Assembly: GCF_021018895.1 (NCBI RefSeq)
Contig: NC_079382.1
Span: 21,870,001 to 21,934,000 of the forward strand
DNA: 64,000 bases
Direction of reading: 5' to 3'
From: Seriola aureovittata
Taxonomy: Eukaryota > Chordata > Actinopteri > Carangiformes > Carangidae
The position numbers and the translations under genes are program-made. This document shows, piece by piece, positions 14,030 through 25,972 of the stretch; the stretch's first letter is position 1; each line of letters begins with the position of its first letter. A model generated the notes under the pieces. It was not told the origin of the DNA. It made no database searches and saw nothing but the letters and a program-made list of their open reading frames with translations.

Positions 14030-14520
14030 AATTGACTGGCAGAAAATTAATCAGCAATGAAAAAAGTACAGTCTGACCAATACTGGACTTTTGAAGACAA
14101 TATTGATATGCATATTTAAGAGTTTTAGTAAAAATAAGATGATTTATCTACATGCATAACTCTGTAAAATGTGACCCCACACATATTTTTTCCCCACTGC
14201 TATTTTTTGCTACTTACGTACACACATACCAATATATCTGCAATAAGCTAATCTTGGCTGAATTTATTGGTTTAGCTCTGAATTGAATAACTGTTTTGGT
14301 CTTTTATCAAGAAAAAATGCCAAAGACTCTCTGGTTTCAGCTCTCAAATGTGAGGATTTGCCCTTTTTCTCTGAATTATATCACTGTAAACTGAATATCT
14401 TTGGGATTTTGATTGTTCATCAGACAATAAAGAGAAATCTCAAGTCATCTTTGACTCAAAACATGCAAAACAGTAGCCAACTGATCAATAAAATTAGCAA
14501 ATAATAAATCAATAGTGTAG
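14030..14520 (+). repeat. TTAATCGATT-type teleost repeat
   Basis: Contains ctctcaaatgtgaggatttg and actgaatatctttggg, core text of this family, and an upstream gcagaaaattaatcagcaat end. Confidence 0.6.
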
Positions 14521-17193
14521 ATACTTCAGTTCCAGCCCTGGACATGTCACATAATTCATCCACTTATTCCAAAAGGAGGAACAGAAGTGAAGCTCAGGCC
14601 TGTTCATCAGAGTCTAAATTAGGTTCAGGTGCCGAGTGAAAGACAGTGATGGAAATAGTCGGCTATTTTTTCAAGTCAATCATCCGCTTTGGGGTCTCAC
14701 CTGAAAATGTCCGGATTAGTGATGAGGTCGGTGGGTGGGGAAGCTTTTTAACAAACATGGACCCCAGTCGCTGTGACGCTGGCATCCAAAGCACCGTTCC
14801 CCCACTGGCTGTGAAATTGACATGGTACATCCATTACAGCTTGTGTTCCTCACAAATGAATGTCATTAATGAAGAGCACCTGGTACCGATGGTCACAATC
14901 AGCTGCTGGAAAACGTAACCCAACGAGGTAGCCAGCAGGAAGCCCTGGAGGACAGACGCTGGCTTTCAAATGAGCCTGAATTAAAGATAAAATCATCCAT
15001 TTACTGGACTGTCAAACCAGGCTGGATAGATTCACACATGCAAATCACACTCAGTGGCACAAAGCCTGAGTCATTTTTGTTTCTCTTTTTCCTATTTTGA
15101 AACAAAGGTTTGCGATAGAAAAACTGACTTTAGTTAGTGTTAATGTTTAGTCCAGGTGAGCTCTTTATACTCATGAGATTATTAGGATCACAAAAACATT
15201 GAGGTTGCCTGATGTTCACCCTTTAAAAATGAGTTTTCCATTTAACACGACTTCTACCATCGCTAGGTCACATAGTGATAAACCAGTTTCACATATTTTC
15301 AGCATAAATCCTGACACCAGCCTGGTATTGCTCAGCAGAGCGAGTGTAACTGAGAGAAGCTCTCACTTTGTTTATAGAGATTAATAGACACCGTCTTCTC
15401 CTCCTCTGTGTATTTCCAGTGAATCGGGGAGAATTAATGGGTCAACCGAACTCTGCTGGAGCGAAAATAATGCTGTCATCTACCAGTGACGCAAAAACCT
15501 GTGAAATTAAGATGAATGAGCAGAAGTCGTTCTCAATTTACAGTTTGCTAAATCTGATTATATTCACCAGCCTGACTGCGTGCTCATATAAGCAGCCAAA
15601 GGCATGAGACGGGGCGGTGACTGGCTGTTTATAGTCAAATATATAACCATAGGTTATTAGGGGTAAACTGTAGAACCAAGAATAGTATGAATGTTTGAAG
15701 TACCGCTCAGCCTGACATCTATGATCTTCACAGGTACCAAAATAACTTTATTACATGATGTGGAATCAGAACAATGTTTTCATTGCAGTAGCACCATGTC
15801 TAGGATTTGGATCAATACCATTTTATTTAATCCAAATCCAGTACAGAATCCACTTATTAAATCTCTAATCAGATCTTACTTGGATTTACTTTTGTAAGTA
15901 ACTACATTTACAAAATAACTATAATTCAAAGGTCTGTAATCACATTTTGTCAGCTGCAGAGGCAGAAATGCTTTTGAGTAGCAATGTACACAGTCTGTAG
16001 TTACCACCTGAGCTGCAGAAGATATTGAATGATTAAATGTATCCGACACTGAACTAAGTTCATAAATGTAAAATGTTGAAATTCATTCATTAAAATTAAC
16101 CAAGAGAAATTCATGTAAGGCCATCGGATAGATCAGAGTGGAGTCATCACTCTGTTAGCCCTGTTTAACTACAAGAATACCCGACCTGAGCGTGATTGAC
16201 CCGACGGTTTGGGTTGGGTTTGTCCATTGCCTTTTGATGGTCATTTACAAGGTGCCCACACATGTGTAATCAGGATAAACGGACAAGCTGTGACCCTGGT
16301 AACAACAAGTGCGTGACAGGGTAACAAACTCGGAGAAAGAAAGATCGCTTCAGGTTGGGCTCGATTACTACTTTCAGGTTCCTTTTAGGTGTCACAGCAT
16401 AAATACACTGCCCCCTGCTTTACACTGATGTAGTTAAAACACATTTCACTGGAGCTGCTTTCCTCAAAGAAACCTCGACAGTCACCAGCGACAAATCCCA
16501 TTTCTCTAACCTGAAAGATTCATCTAAATCCAATACTTAACATTACAGAAAGAACCTCTACATTTTATATCTGATAGTACGCTTTGAATGTTACGAGTTT
16601 GCATTTGAACTTTTATATCTTTTTCCATTTGCTGCTTCGGTGCTCGTCCTACTTGTAGTGAAAGTTTTATATGTGGCGTGAATGTCATCATAGCCTGTGA
16701 AATCTGTTTAAAGAGCTGAATTCTTAAATATCCATAATGTCAGTGAGGAAACAAAGCATTCTGTTTTCCATTATACAAAATATATATTCCAACAAGTTTA
16801 TCTGACATCCTCTCATTTCAACAAGCACCTGCCAGACCAGTTTGAGTGTTTAACTTCTGTGCTAAATGCTCTCCAGTGATGAAATCATCAGCTGCCGTTA
16901 CAGTTGATCGCAGCCTGAGTATCTGGAAGAGCATAAAAGTTCAATTTGTTCCCACATCAATCAAGGTCAAAAAGTCGTCGTTATCAGCTCACCCGGTCCT
17001 TACAGATAAAAAGAAAAGTCTTCTTATCCCCCTTTTCAACTCTTTAAACCTCTTTTGAATCCAACATACACAGACACAGAGAGGTTTAATCCTCTTCTCT
17101 TGCTCAGAGGATTGTGACGCGTGTTTCTTTAAATCAATTCTCCCACAAGTTCAATAGATTTTCCATCCTTTTTTTTTTTTTTTTTTTTTTTTT

Positions 17194-17545
17194 ATGCCTC
17201 CGTGCCGGTGACAGCCAGAGCCGGAGGCGTACTGTTTTCAGGTTGTCCGTCTGCCCGTCCCTTCTCGTGGTTACGATATCTCAGTACCACCCTGACAGAA
17301 TTTCTTCAAATTTGGCAAAAACATTCACTAGGACTTAAGGATGAACTGATTAGATTTTGGTGGTCAAAGGTCAAAGTCACAGTGAAAAAACATGTTTTGG
17401 CCCTGTGAACGTGATATCTCCGTAACGCTTTGAGGGAATTTCTTTAAATTTGGTACAAACATTTGGTCGAAGGTCAAAGGTGAAGGTCAGTGTGACCTCA
17501 CAAAACGCTTTTTAGCCATTGCACAAGACGTCAACACAGCAATTA
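17194..17545 (+). repeat. AGGTCA-type dispersed repeat, copy 2, two tandem monomers
   Basis: Two monomers of about 110-135 bp (about 17267-17402 and 17408-17518) share gatatctc, a gaatttctt-aaatttgg segment and a ggtcaaaggt cluster. The second ends with AGGTCAGTGTGACCT (17484-17498). A run of 25 T precedes the repeat at 17169-17193. Confidence 0.65.
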
Positions 17546-18379
17546 TGACAAAGTCAGGGCAGTAAACTGTAGCTTTGATGAATATGTCCTGTCACCATCC
17601 AAGCAGTCCATTTTGTTGTCTTACGTTCAGACTCTTGTTAAACCTGGCAGACAGGTAAATCACAAAGCCGCACATACTCCCGTAAAATCTTCACTTTTTC
17701 AGCTAGTTTGACTGCTCAGCTCCTTTTTTATCATCTATTAAAACATAGTTGGGTGCATTCTGAATTTACTGAGCAATCGTTTTCAATTCCTATTCCAAAA
17801 TCTGTGTGACCAAGAGGATCAAACCGAAGACTTTTATAGAGCACGTTGATCTTAACACTGGACTACTTTCAGTATCAGCCACCACAACCTCTTTGATCTA
17901 TAAGAGCAGAGACTGAGCATATGGAAAATTAATTTTCATATCAATCAAGGTTGTGCAGATTTAAGGAGGCAGAGGGCTCATAAATCATCCACTTCTGATG
18001 GGAGAGTGGATATGGCTTAGTGAAGTATTATTTACACAATCTGCTCTGGGTTTCTGCAGGCTGTGCACACTAAGTCACTTTACAGCCTCACCGATTTATG
18101 TTCTCTTACCTTATTTCAAGCTTTTTCATGCTTTTATTTCATTACGGCTACAGTATTTCATGGTTGGGAGGACTGCTGGACATTTTATCTCCTCTCCTCT
18201 AAAACTACTTGCAAGAAAATAAATTCCAAACACTATAGTTTATGGGGTTTTTTTCTCCCCATTTTTCTCTAAGTTTTGCCTGTAATTGTTAAAATGCTTG
18301 TGGTATTTAACATGTATCTTACCGTCAACACATCCCATGAAAAGAGCAAAAGCAACCATGTGTTTGTAAATGTTCCCCA

Positions 18380-18510
18380 CACTGTCTGTGGCCCTCAGCT
18401 CTGAGCCCATTGGTTCCTTCAGGAGATGTCGTCTTTAAAAACACCTCACTGTTTTTCTTTTCTAAATCAAATGTTACTCCAACAGACAGAAACTTCATTT
18501 CTTTTAGGAC
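18380..18510 (+). repeat. Dispersed repeat G, copy 2
   Basis: Diverged match to 4205-4310, including tctgtggccctcagctctga and gcccattggttcct. Confidence 0.4.
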
Positions 18511-18884
18511 TAGTTTCAACTATGGATAAATACATTTGGCACTCTGGTGCAGCTGCTCCCACAGTGGGTGTCGCGGCACCCTGGGGTGCCTTATGGACAA
18601 GCTGCCAAGAGTGTTTGAAGATGTGTTTGGTTCCTTTTTATCTAATGCACATTTTAATAAGTTTTCATCACATAAAAATCAAGCCGACATTTACAATTAC
18701 TTTTTGTAACATTTTTAAAAAAACTTATCAAGAGAAGGAATAAATATCAAAATCACCACATCAAAAATCCCAATGAATATGCATTTATAACTCTGTCTGT
18801 TGCAAATTATGTTTATACATTACTTAACTGTTGGACTATGATCAGACAGATTTTTTTTTCTTTAATGAATTAAGTACTACACTT

Positions 18885-19175
18885 GTAGCAGAGAGTTGCT
18901 ATGAGGTGTGGAGGTGTTGTGGGTGGATGGTGAACATACAAAGCAAAGGAACAGGTAAATAAACTGAACCTTTTCTGTATTAAACCAGACCAGGATGTTT
19001 CTCTGACCTCAACCAGCAGCTGTGAGAGTCTGTGAAACATTTTACTGATCCGTTCAGTATAAACATATTTGTGACTTGCCAACAACATATCCTCATTAAA
19101 TTAACAGAAAATGGAATCCGGTCATAATGAAGTTTCCTTCAAAACATATTTACAGTTGCAAAGTAGTTGTATATA
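18885..19175 (+). repeat. Dispersed repeat D, copy 1
   Basis: Shares, in order, gggtggatggtg, attaaaccagaccaggat, gctgtgagagtc, aacaacatatcctcatta and aagtttcct with 39255-39660, in the same orientation. Confidence 0.6.
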
Positions 19176-19760
19176 AAAGTGATTGCTTGTGAGTTTTCCC
19201 AGGTGGTCAGAAATACCAACTGTTAGTCATGAAAAGATTTTGTCACCGTAAACAAAGCTCAAACAAAATACTGCAACATCTCAACCCTGAACACAGGCTG
19301 ATAGGACCGAACAAGCAGAGCAAAATAACTACAATCAGACTCTACAGTGTCGGCTGCTTGGCTCGCGGCTTTTCAAACAGGTATTGGCTGCTCTTCAATC
19401 ACCGCCTGATTGTGTGGTCATTGTGGTCTTGCTGTTTCCAGCATTATGTCTGTGTAAGATGGGAGTTCTCATCCCTGGTATATATGAGAAAACAAGAATA
19501 AGACTTGGCCTGAGAGTAGAGTCCGAAATCTCTGCCAATATCAAGGAACTGTGGTTATAACAGTGGACTCTCATGTCTCACTATGATGCCTGCAGTCTTT
19601 CTTGTTTTGTTTTGTTTGGCCTTGTACTCATGAATTGTGAGCCAATTTTAGATTTTAGGTGCACAAACATTCATATAAAAGTTTGGAAACCACAAGTCTA
19701 GTGAGGATTTGAGACAGCGGGAGAGAGTGTGTGGGACTGAGGAGGATGACATGTTTGTAA

Positions 19761-20268
19761 AAGTCCCATATTTTCCTCTTGTCCTGTGTTTTATTTGAAG
19801 TGTTGATCCATCAGAAGATATATTTGTGGTTTTAAGAACCAAAAACCATCTCAGTGTAGTTTTACATCTCCTCTCTCAGGCTTCTCTCTGGAGCTCTAGT
19901 AACAACAGGTCTGTGAGCCAATCAGAAGAGAGGAGGCTCTGAGCCTCTCCTCTGATTGGCTGACTGTTTTCTGAGTAATCCAATAAAAATATAGTAGATT
20001 TCAGGTAAAACACTGTAAAGGTAAAACCAAATCCTGCAAGGTTTGGATGGTGGGTCCAGGTGGGCGGGGCTTGGTGACTGCTTTGTTGTGACATCACAAA
20101 GTTCCAGAAGTCCTGACGGCTGGTTTTAAGGCTCAGTTTCTGAATACAGGCTGTGTGCATTTCTCTGTGGACTGAGGCTTTGATACTTTCACAGTATTAA
20201 TATAGAAGCTAGACCTGATCTATAATCACACTACACATGGACAGAGACCTGTAGATTATATGGGACCT
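19761..20268 (-). mobile_element. MITE family B, copy 2 (near full length)
   Basis: The element is about 508 bp. The left end is AAGTCCCATATT on the plus strand; the right end is AGGTCCCATATAATC on the minus strand, followed by TTAA at 20269-20272. The left flank is GTAA, one base from TTAA. The interior matches copy 1 in reverse over about 230 bp and carries an extra palindrome at 19917-19961 that copy 1 lacks. There is no transposase. Confidence 0.65.
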
Positions 20269-21904
20269 TTAAAAGTTGTTGGATCTCTATAACTCAGAGG
20301 AATAAGATACATCAGGGTTGTTAGTTGGATTCAATTTACTGTTTGTTTTATTCTTTAATTATCTACCATAGGCCTTATCTTATTAATACTGCAACTGATT
20401 TATCCCACAGTTAAATCTCCTCCACTGATGAAGCAGCTTTTACTCATACTGTATCGTGAGACCGTCAGTGGGGTTTCTCTGCTGATGGCACAACCCATCA
20501 TTTCTGCCGCCTGTCAATCCCTCGCATCATAAGACACATTCACGTCTCCACTGAGGCACATTAACCACCAGCGCACGTACGAGCAGTCCATTTTTTTTTC
20601 TTTAAAGCAGTGCCTATCCCTGCTTTGCTCTCGACAGGATATGAAAGATGAGGAGATCACAGACAGAGAGGGGGCAGAAACCCGAAGCAGACACAATAGG
20701 AGTGATGGCTATCAGCGCAGCCGGGACCCGGGAGCCTTCGGTCATTCGTGACGTAGCAGGAAACTTATTTCGCTGCCCTCATGCCTGGGCCATTATTGCA
20801 AACCGCAAATAAGCAGCAGGGAGAAGAACATCCCTGCTGCTGGTGGAGGAGTGAGTAAGAAACAGAGCAGGGAATGATGAAAGGCTCAGACGCTCAGATT
20901 GTTAGGAAACAGATGCAGATTCCATTAAAAGAGGGCTACTGTACTACTGCTTCTACTGGAGGCGTGTGTCTCCTCTCACTTTCCAAATTCCTACCTGCCC
21001 TGCCCTCTTGCCCTGGGTTCTGCCTCCCAGGCCACATACATGCTTATCTCTACACCCTCTGATTGGTGGAGGTTGTTGGAGCTTGAGAGACAAAACCCAG
21101 GGCGAAAAAAATATAGATAAAATACTTTTTTGTGAAACCTGCAGATGTTACAGTGGTTACGGCTAAAATAAAAATATACTATGAGCTCCTCAGACAAAAA
21201 AAAGTTTTACCTCTCAGGCTACATACATGCTAAGTCTATATCTCTATATATGTTTTCCAGGTAAAATTAAACAAAACATTTTCGAAAAAGGCAATAAAAG
21301 ACTATAATTGTATCTATAAGAAAGTACATGGGAAGTACTGTTTGTGTATTAATGAAACATCATAGCACGTCCAATGTTTCTGTAATACAACCCTTAATCT
21401 GAAAAGCATGACGGCCACTTTTATAACAATTGTTAGTTGCTAGGATATGGCATTCTTTCTTGTTTTCTATTTTTATTTCTTCTTCTTCTTGTTGTTGATG
21501 AAAGTTGGACGTATTATTATTGGACATTTTGGACGTCATACTGTGTTGGAAGAATGGGGATATACAAATCTAATTTTGTGCATCAAAAGGGAGAACATAA
21601 GAACGGTACACAAAGCTACTTAACAACAACCCACTGATCCTCTGTTTATTAAACTGAAGGCTGTAAAATCCCACGACGAAATGCAGAGACTCGAGGGTTT
21701 TAGTGACAGAGGGTACAAATCATGTTTGTAGTGAAAAATAAATATCTGAAAGTGTCCGTATGTTGTTGAAAATTAAGATAATACGACTGAAGAGTCACAT
21801 GGGAATTTCAAGATGAACGTCACATAAAATAACAGCAGGTGAATAACCACACATACTGTGTGGTTATACATGAATCAGGATCCAGACTCCTTTATCACAT
21901 CATA

Positions 21905-21919
21905 AAGTTTTAGCACCCC
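21905..21919 (+). repeat. Homopolymer C run
   Basis: About fifteen consecutive C in the intergenic region. Confidence 0.85.
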
Positions 21920-22388
21920 CCCCCCCCCCAACTGTGAATAAGCTGGAAATTATCTTCTGTAGCACTGAACTGAACTCCGGCACGAAAAATAAAAACAGAC
22001 CTCTACCATTCACTCGCCACCATTAGCTCTGACATCCACGGCGAAGAACAATGTTAAGAGCCTTAGTTAATACTCAAATAAATAAAACAGGCCTTTTTAA
22101 GCACTCCACACTGACCCATTAAAGAAAGCAACTCGTGGTGGAATGGAAACGATTAGTACTTAACGAGAATTATTAGTAATTTTGTGGCTTTCAGTGGCGG
22201 TTTCAGCGTCATTACTCAATTAAAAAAGGACATTAACAAATCCCTATAGCACTGAAAGAATTAAACTTTGGGGATTCTTATTTTGTCAATTGTGAAAAGA
22301 TTATCTCGGAAATAAAAAGCATTTGTTATCACTCGATTAAATTTAATGTTGCAATGAATAAGTAAACAAGTATAAGTAAATGTCCAGA

Positions 22389-22394
22389 TTTATT
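22389..22394 (-). promoter_or_regulatory. Candidate MEI4 polyadenylation signal AATAAA
   Basis: On the minus strand a canonical AATAAA hexamer lies about 415 nt past the TAA stop. It is the first clear canonical signal I saw downstream of the terminal exon. The UTR it implies (22389-22810) contains a piece of a dispersed repeat. A hexamer in AT-rich DNA can occur by chance. Confidence 0.45.
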
Positions 22395-22499
22395 TTTCCG
22401 ATTCAATTGTGCAGTTTTGCACCAGTACAAGAGCGCGACACATTTCCTGATGATAAAATCTGGGAAAGATTAAAATCCTCTTCTCCATCCTTTTCTCTT

Positions 22500-22640
22500 T
22501 AAAAAGTCTCAGTAATTTAGTTTTAGTTAGGAGGAAATAGTGCAATGGTCGGGGGACTATTTTCAGTGGCAGATTAATCCACATTCGGTGCTCAAACGTG
22601 TTAGTAGTATTGCTGGTGTTGTTCTTTCCGTGGATCACCA
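22500..22640 (+). repeat. Dispersed repeat F, copy 2, inside the likely MEI4 3' UTR
   Basis: Shares gactattttcagtggcagat and the following cattcggtgct with copy 1. If the polyadenylation signal at 22389 is used, this repeat is part of the mature MEI4 transcript in antisense orientation. Confidence 0.5.
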
Positions 22641-22810
22641 GATGTGCCCTTCATTTAGATTTGAAAATAATGGTTCCTTGTCAATATGATGTTTTCCATG
22701 TGAAGTGCACCTCGCCACAGCACATGGTTCCACTGATGCTGATTCAGGTTTAGTCCGTCATTTCAAACCACTTTGTTCATGTAAGGGAGTATAAACCAAA
22801 CCTCCTTATC

Positions 22811-23056
22811 TTATCTGTCCGAGCAGGTGAGGAGACCTCCTATCCTCCACATGTAGATAGAAAACAAGGGAAACTCATCTGACAGCAGAAAGACGCGCTG
22901 CTCCAAGTGACTCAGGAAGCCCGTCTGCTCCGACTCCACCTCCACCCTGCACGGTACCTTTGATTTCTGCAGGAGCTCCTCCACGATCCAGAACAGGTAG
23001 CACGAGTTCTGATACTGGTCCACAGGAAACGTGTCGAGCCCGGAGTCCTCCTGGCC
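22811..23056 (-). CDS. mei4: MEI4, terminal coding exon with stop codon
   Basis: The exon holds 81 codons plus TAA at 22813-22811. The acceptor is TTACTCTCCAG|GGC (AG at 23058-23057), with a good pyrimidine tract, and entry is phase 0. The peptide contains the hallmark MEI4 C-terminus: YQNSCYLFWIVEELLQKSK matches human YENIFYLFWVLEQLLQK, and FLLSDEFPLFSIYMWRIGGL matches FQLSDAFPLFTFYLWRVGIL. The protein ends LLTCSDR. The reading runs unbroken through an internal GTACCG that could act as a cryptic donor near 22958; the strong similarity on both sides argues that it is not normally used. With the other three exons the model gives about 367 residues, close to the mammalian length. Confidence 0.93.
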   Translation of the reverse strand, partial: GQEDSGLDTFPVDQYQNSCYLFWIVEELLQKSKVPCRVEVESEQTGFLSHLEQRVFLLSDEFPLFSIYMWRIGGLLTCSDR

Positions 23057-23221
23057 CTGGAGAGTAAGACCTACATTAGAGAATGACTCACTGACGACCA
23101 CCTTCAAGACACAACACTGTCATACGATGTGAATCATCGTTTAATCATAACATTTCAGTGTGATATATCTAAGCCTGTTTACACAAAGACTTCTCTAGAC
23201 TTATAAAAACTCTGAGCCGAG

Positions 23222-23446
23222 ATGTATCCAAACTTAAAAGGTCTCCTTCTTCAACTTGACAGCTTCCTTCATCTCTCGTGTCGACTAGCAAGATCTTGGC
23301 CTAATATCAGAGCAGCCACCTCTGCGCTGGCAGCTCTGAACTCTCAAATGTTGGAAATGTCAGAGCTTCCTACCACGTCCTGGACGCCAACCAGCTCAAT
23401 TACTTCTCTACTTGTGAGAAACACAAGCCAAGATGTAGCCAAGTAA
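23222..23446. pseudogene. Decayed coding-like stretch of unknown origin
   Basis: Minus-strand translation of this stretch gives a protein-like segment, VFLTSREVIELVGVQDVVGS then SSDISNI, one TGA stop, then EFRAASAEVAALILGQDLAS, about 58 codons with one stop inside. The plus strand is also open, for 74 codons. I do not recognise the family. It lies 166 bp upstream, in the MEI4 sense, of the terminal exon and could be a retrotransposon or host-gene relic, or chance. Confidence 0.3.
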
Positions 23447-23785
23447 GTCCTTCAACTACATGACCTCCTTGCTCCTGCTGATTCAACAGAAAGTGCAGAG
23501 AGATGTAATTCAAGAGAGCGACAGTGGTAAGAAAGCAGCTGAAAAGGTGAATCATTATTCCAATCACCTCACACCAGAATAATGGATCGATAGATGATGC
23601 TGCAAGTAAACACTTACTACACAAACTACGACGAAACGTGAGGTACAAGTGTGATTGTTTTCAGTGCAACACACCAAGTCAAACTCAAGGCAAAGAAAAT
23701 ACACAGAACACTGCAAACCTCATTTTAATTATTCAAATACAGGGAAGCTGCTGGATTTCTTCCAGGCTGTATCTCAGTATGCCTC

Positions 23786-23790
<5 letters not shown>

Positions 23791-23833
<43 letters not shown>
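23791..23833 (+). repeat. (GT)n microsatellite
   Basis: An uninterrupted 43-base GT run. It lies in the last MEI4 intron, about 730 bp from the terminal exon. Confidence 0.95.
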
Positions 23834-23835
<2 letters not shown>

Positions 23836-23929
23836 ATGTCACGAAGGAAAACAACAGCCAGATGGCTGTCAGGTATTCCTCCAGGCTAAAACCCTCACAG
23901 AGCTGACAGAAACCTTAACCCCCCCACAA

Positions 23930-23934
23930 ACACA

Positions 23935-24018
<84 letters not shown>
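23930..24018 (+). repeat. (CA)n microsatellite
   Basis: A CA run of about 89 bases with a few imperfections at its left end. It is complementary to the GT run about 97 bp to its left. Confidence 0.95.
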
Positions 24019-24021
<3 letters not shown>

Positions 24022-24409
24022 CCCATCAGAACTGGGTCGCTCAGCACTTGAACACTGCTGAAGCATCTCTTAGCTAATGGCTAAAAGCAATGTGTCCCCC
24101 CCAATGGGACCCCCTGCCCACTCACACAACCAAAGAAAAAAAACATTAAAAAACCTAAAATTTTGAAAAACAAAAAACTTGATTCATGTTATTGACCTAA
24201 TCTATGTGCATTTGTTCAGTGAGACAGTCTCCTGCTTTTTGCTGTCATTCACTGTGGCGTTTCTCTCCTGTCTTCTGCTTCCTGTTTCACTGTGTTGTCT
24301 TGCCCCCCCAACACACGGACCGGAGGAGAGACAGTCTGACAACTCATTAAGTTAAGTGCAATAAAAGCTCTGAATGTTCAAAATCCCCCTAAAACCCAAC
24401 ATGGACAGA

Positions 24410-24720
24410 CATTGACCCCTGAAATTTTCACACCTGTGCAATCTGGCGACAACGCTGAGGACGCCTGCAGCTCTCCTGCTGCTACAGCTAACAAACAGAA
24501 ATCTCATCGTAACAAAGCTGCTGTCCACTTCCTGTTCAGCAGCGGACAGCAGACACACGCAGTCAGAGAGCAGCTGGTGAACATAATGGAGCATTTAGCA
24601 GCTAAAGAGACAGATTTCCCTCAGGAGCTGGTGGAGACCAAACATGGAGCTAAAAGAAAGCGAGGGAACACTGGACTGAGATTCATTAAGACGACGCTAA
24701 CATGACTCCAGTGGGATGAT
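24410..24720 (+). repeat. Dispersed repeat E, copy 1
   Basis: Contains gagcatttagcagctaaaga and caggagctggtggagacca. The same text appears at 36838-36950 in the same orientation and at 31010-31130 in reverse. The 97-codon open frame across it is repeat-derived, not a gene. Confidence 0.6.
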
Positions 24721-25843
24721 GGGATGTGTCTGTGCAAGTAAGCCAAACACATTTGCCATATTAACTTAATTAGGTCATAATATGTAATTCTGTGTTGACA
24801 GCTTGTTGCACAGGTGTCAGTTCATACGAGAATGAAATGCAGAAATGAAACTTTATCTTTTACTCCCAGCATGAGCTGTGTGCCAAAACTCATATATACA
24901 TACTTGGCAATCTTAATTTAGTATCTTTATGAAAATGTCTGCACAGTTTATGGCACTGCTGAGCAGAAACTTGGCTTAGGATCAAATCTCTGCTTTGCAA
25001 TTCAACTTTGCGCCTCAGAATATTGATTCAAAGACCCAATCTGTGCTTCTCAGGACGTAACTCTCAGGTCAAACTGACATAATGTACATACATAGTGAGT
25101 TACAGATGGAAAATTACCATATTAGGTTTCTCAAATGATTATGATTCAAAACTTGGGCCTTAGTTACTGTTGATAACTTATACAAATATGTATTTAGCAG
25201 ACTTGTGTAACTGTCTAGCGTTAGCACATGTATTTAAAGACCCGTCCATCAATGTGAGGGTGATAACAGCCTCCAATCGTTTGTTTTTGAGCTGTGAGTT
25301 GAGTGGCTATACATGCTGCATATACATATACTTGGTGAAACGCTGCCATTAGGAAACCGTGCCAGGCAGCTTGACACAGAGGTCTCGGATATTCACACTG
25401 TCTGCTGCAGCAACTGTCAACAAGATGGAAAGGACATATTTGATTTGGATGAACACGGGGAGAGGAGACTGCAGTGTGATGTGGCTCTGCAAATCATCGT
25501 CTCTCATCTCATCATCTCTGTCCATGCACAGATTCTGGATCCACCAGATTATTCGGATGCATAGTCTAAGTGATTTCTTGGCATCCTTCAGTGCTCCACC
25601 AGTGTTATTTGAATGATCCGTTTAAAACCTAACAAAGTGATGAAAGCATGAAATGAAACGAGGCTGCGAGGGAGGGACTGAAAGCTCAGTGAAACTATTT
25701 AATCAAGGATTCACTGTGTCAAGCATGTCATGATTTATTTTAAACATGGTTTCAGCTTCACTGACTAAACACTGCATATTCCTATTTACAGCTCAGGCAT
25801 TAATTAATGTTCTCTGTGTTACAGCAGAAAAACAACTCAAGCA

Positions 25844-25972
<129 letters not shown>

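Larger units (their letters stand above)
1..22388. other. Intergenic region downstream of MEI4; repeats only
   Basis: No exon of a recognisable gene was found on either strand. All open frames here are short (under 100 codons), lack family signatures and mostly overlap one another or known repeats. The region holds the repeats, MITEs, LINE relic and hairpins listed separately. Stretches 1-2230, 2376-4200, 4440-7930, 11240-13390, 14930-17165, 17550-18350 and 20280-22388 are AT-rich sequence in which I see no supportable gene or RNA. A distant enhancer or an unannotated lncRNA cannot be excluded by eye. Confidence 0.7.

Noticed and set aside
24412..24705. 97-codon plus-strand open frame
   Set aside because: It lies inside dispersed repeat E, which is present at least three times in the window.
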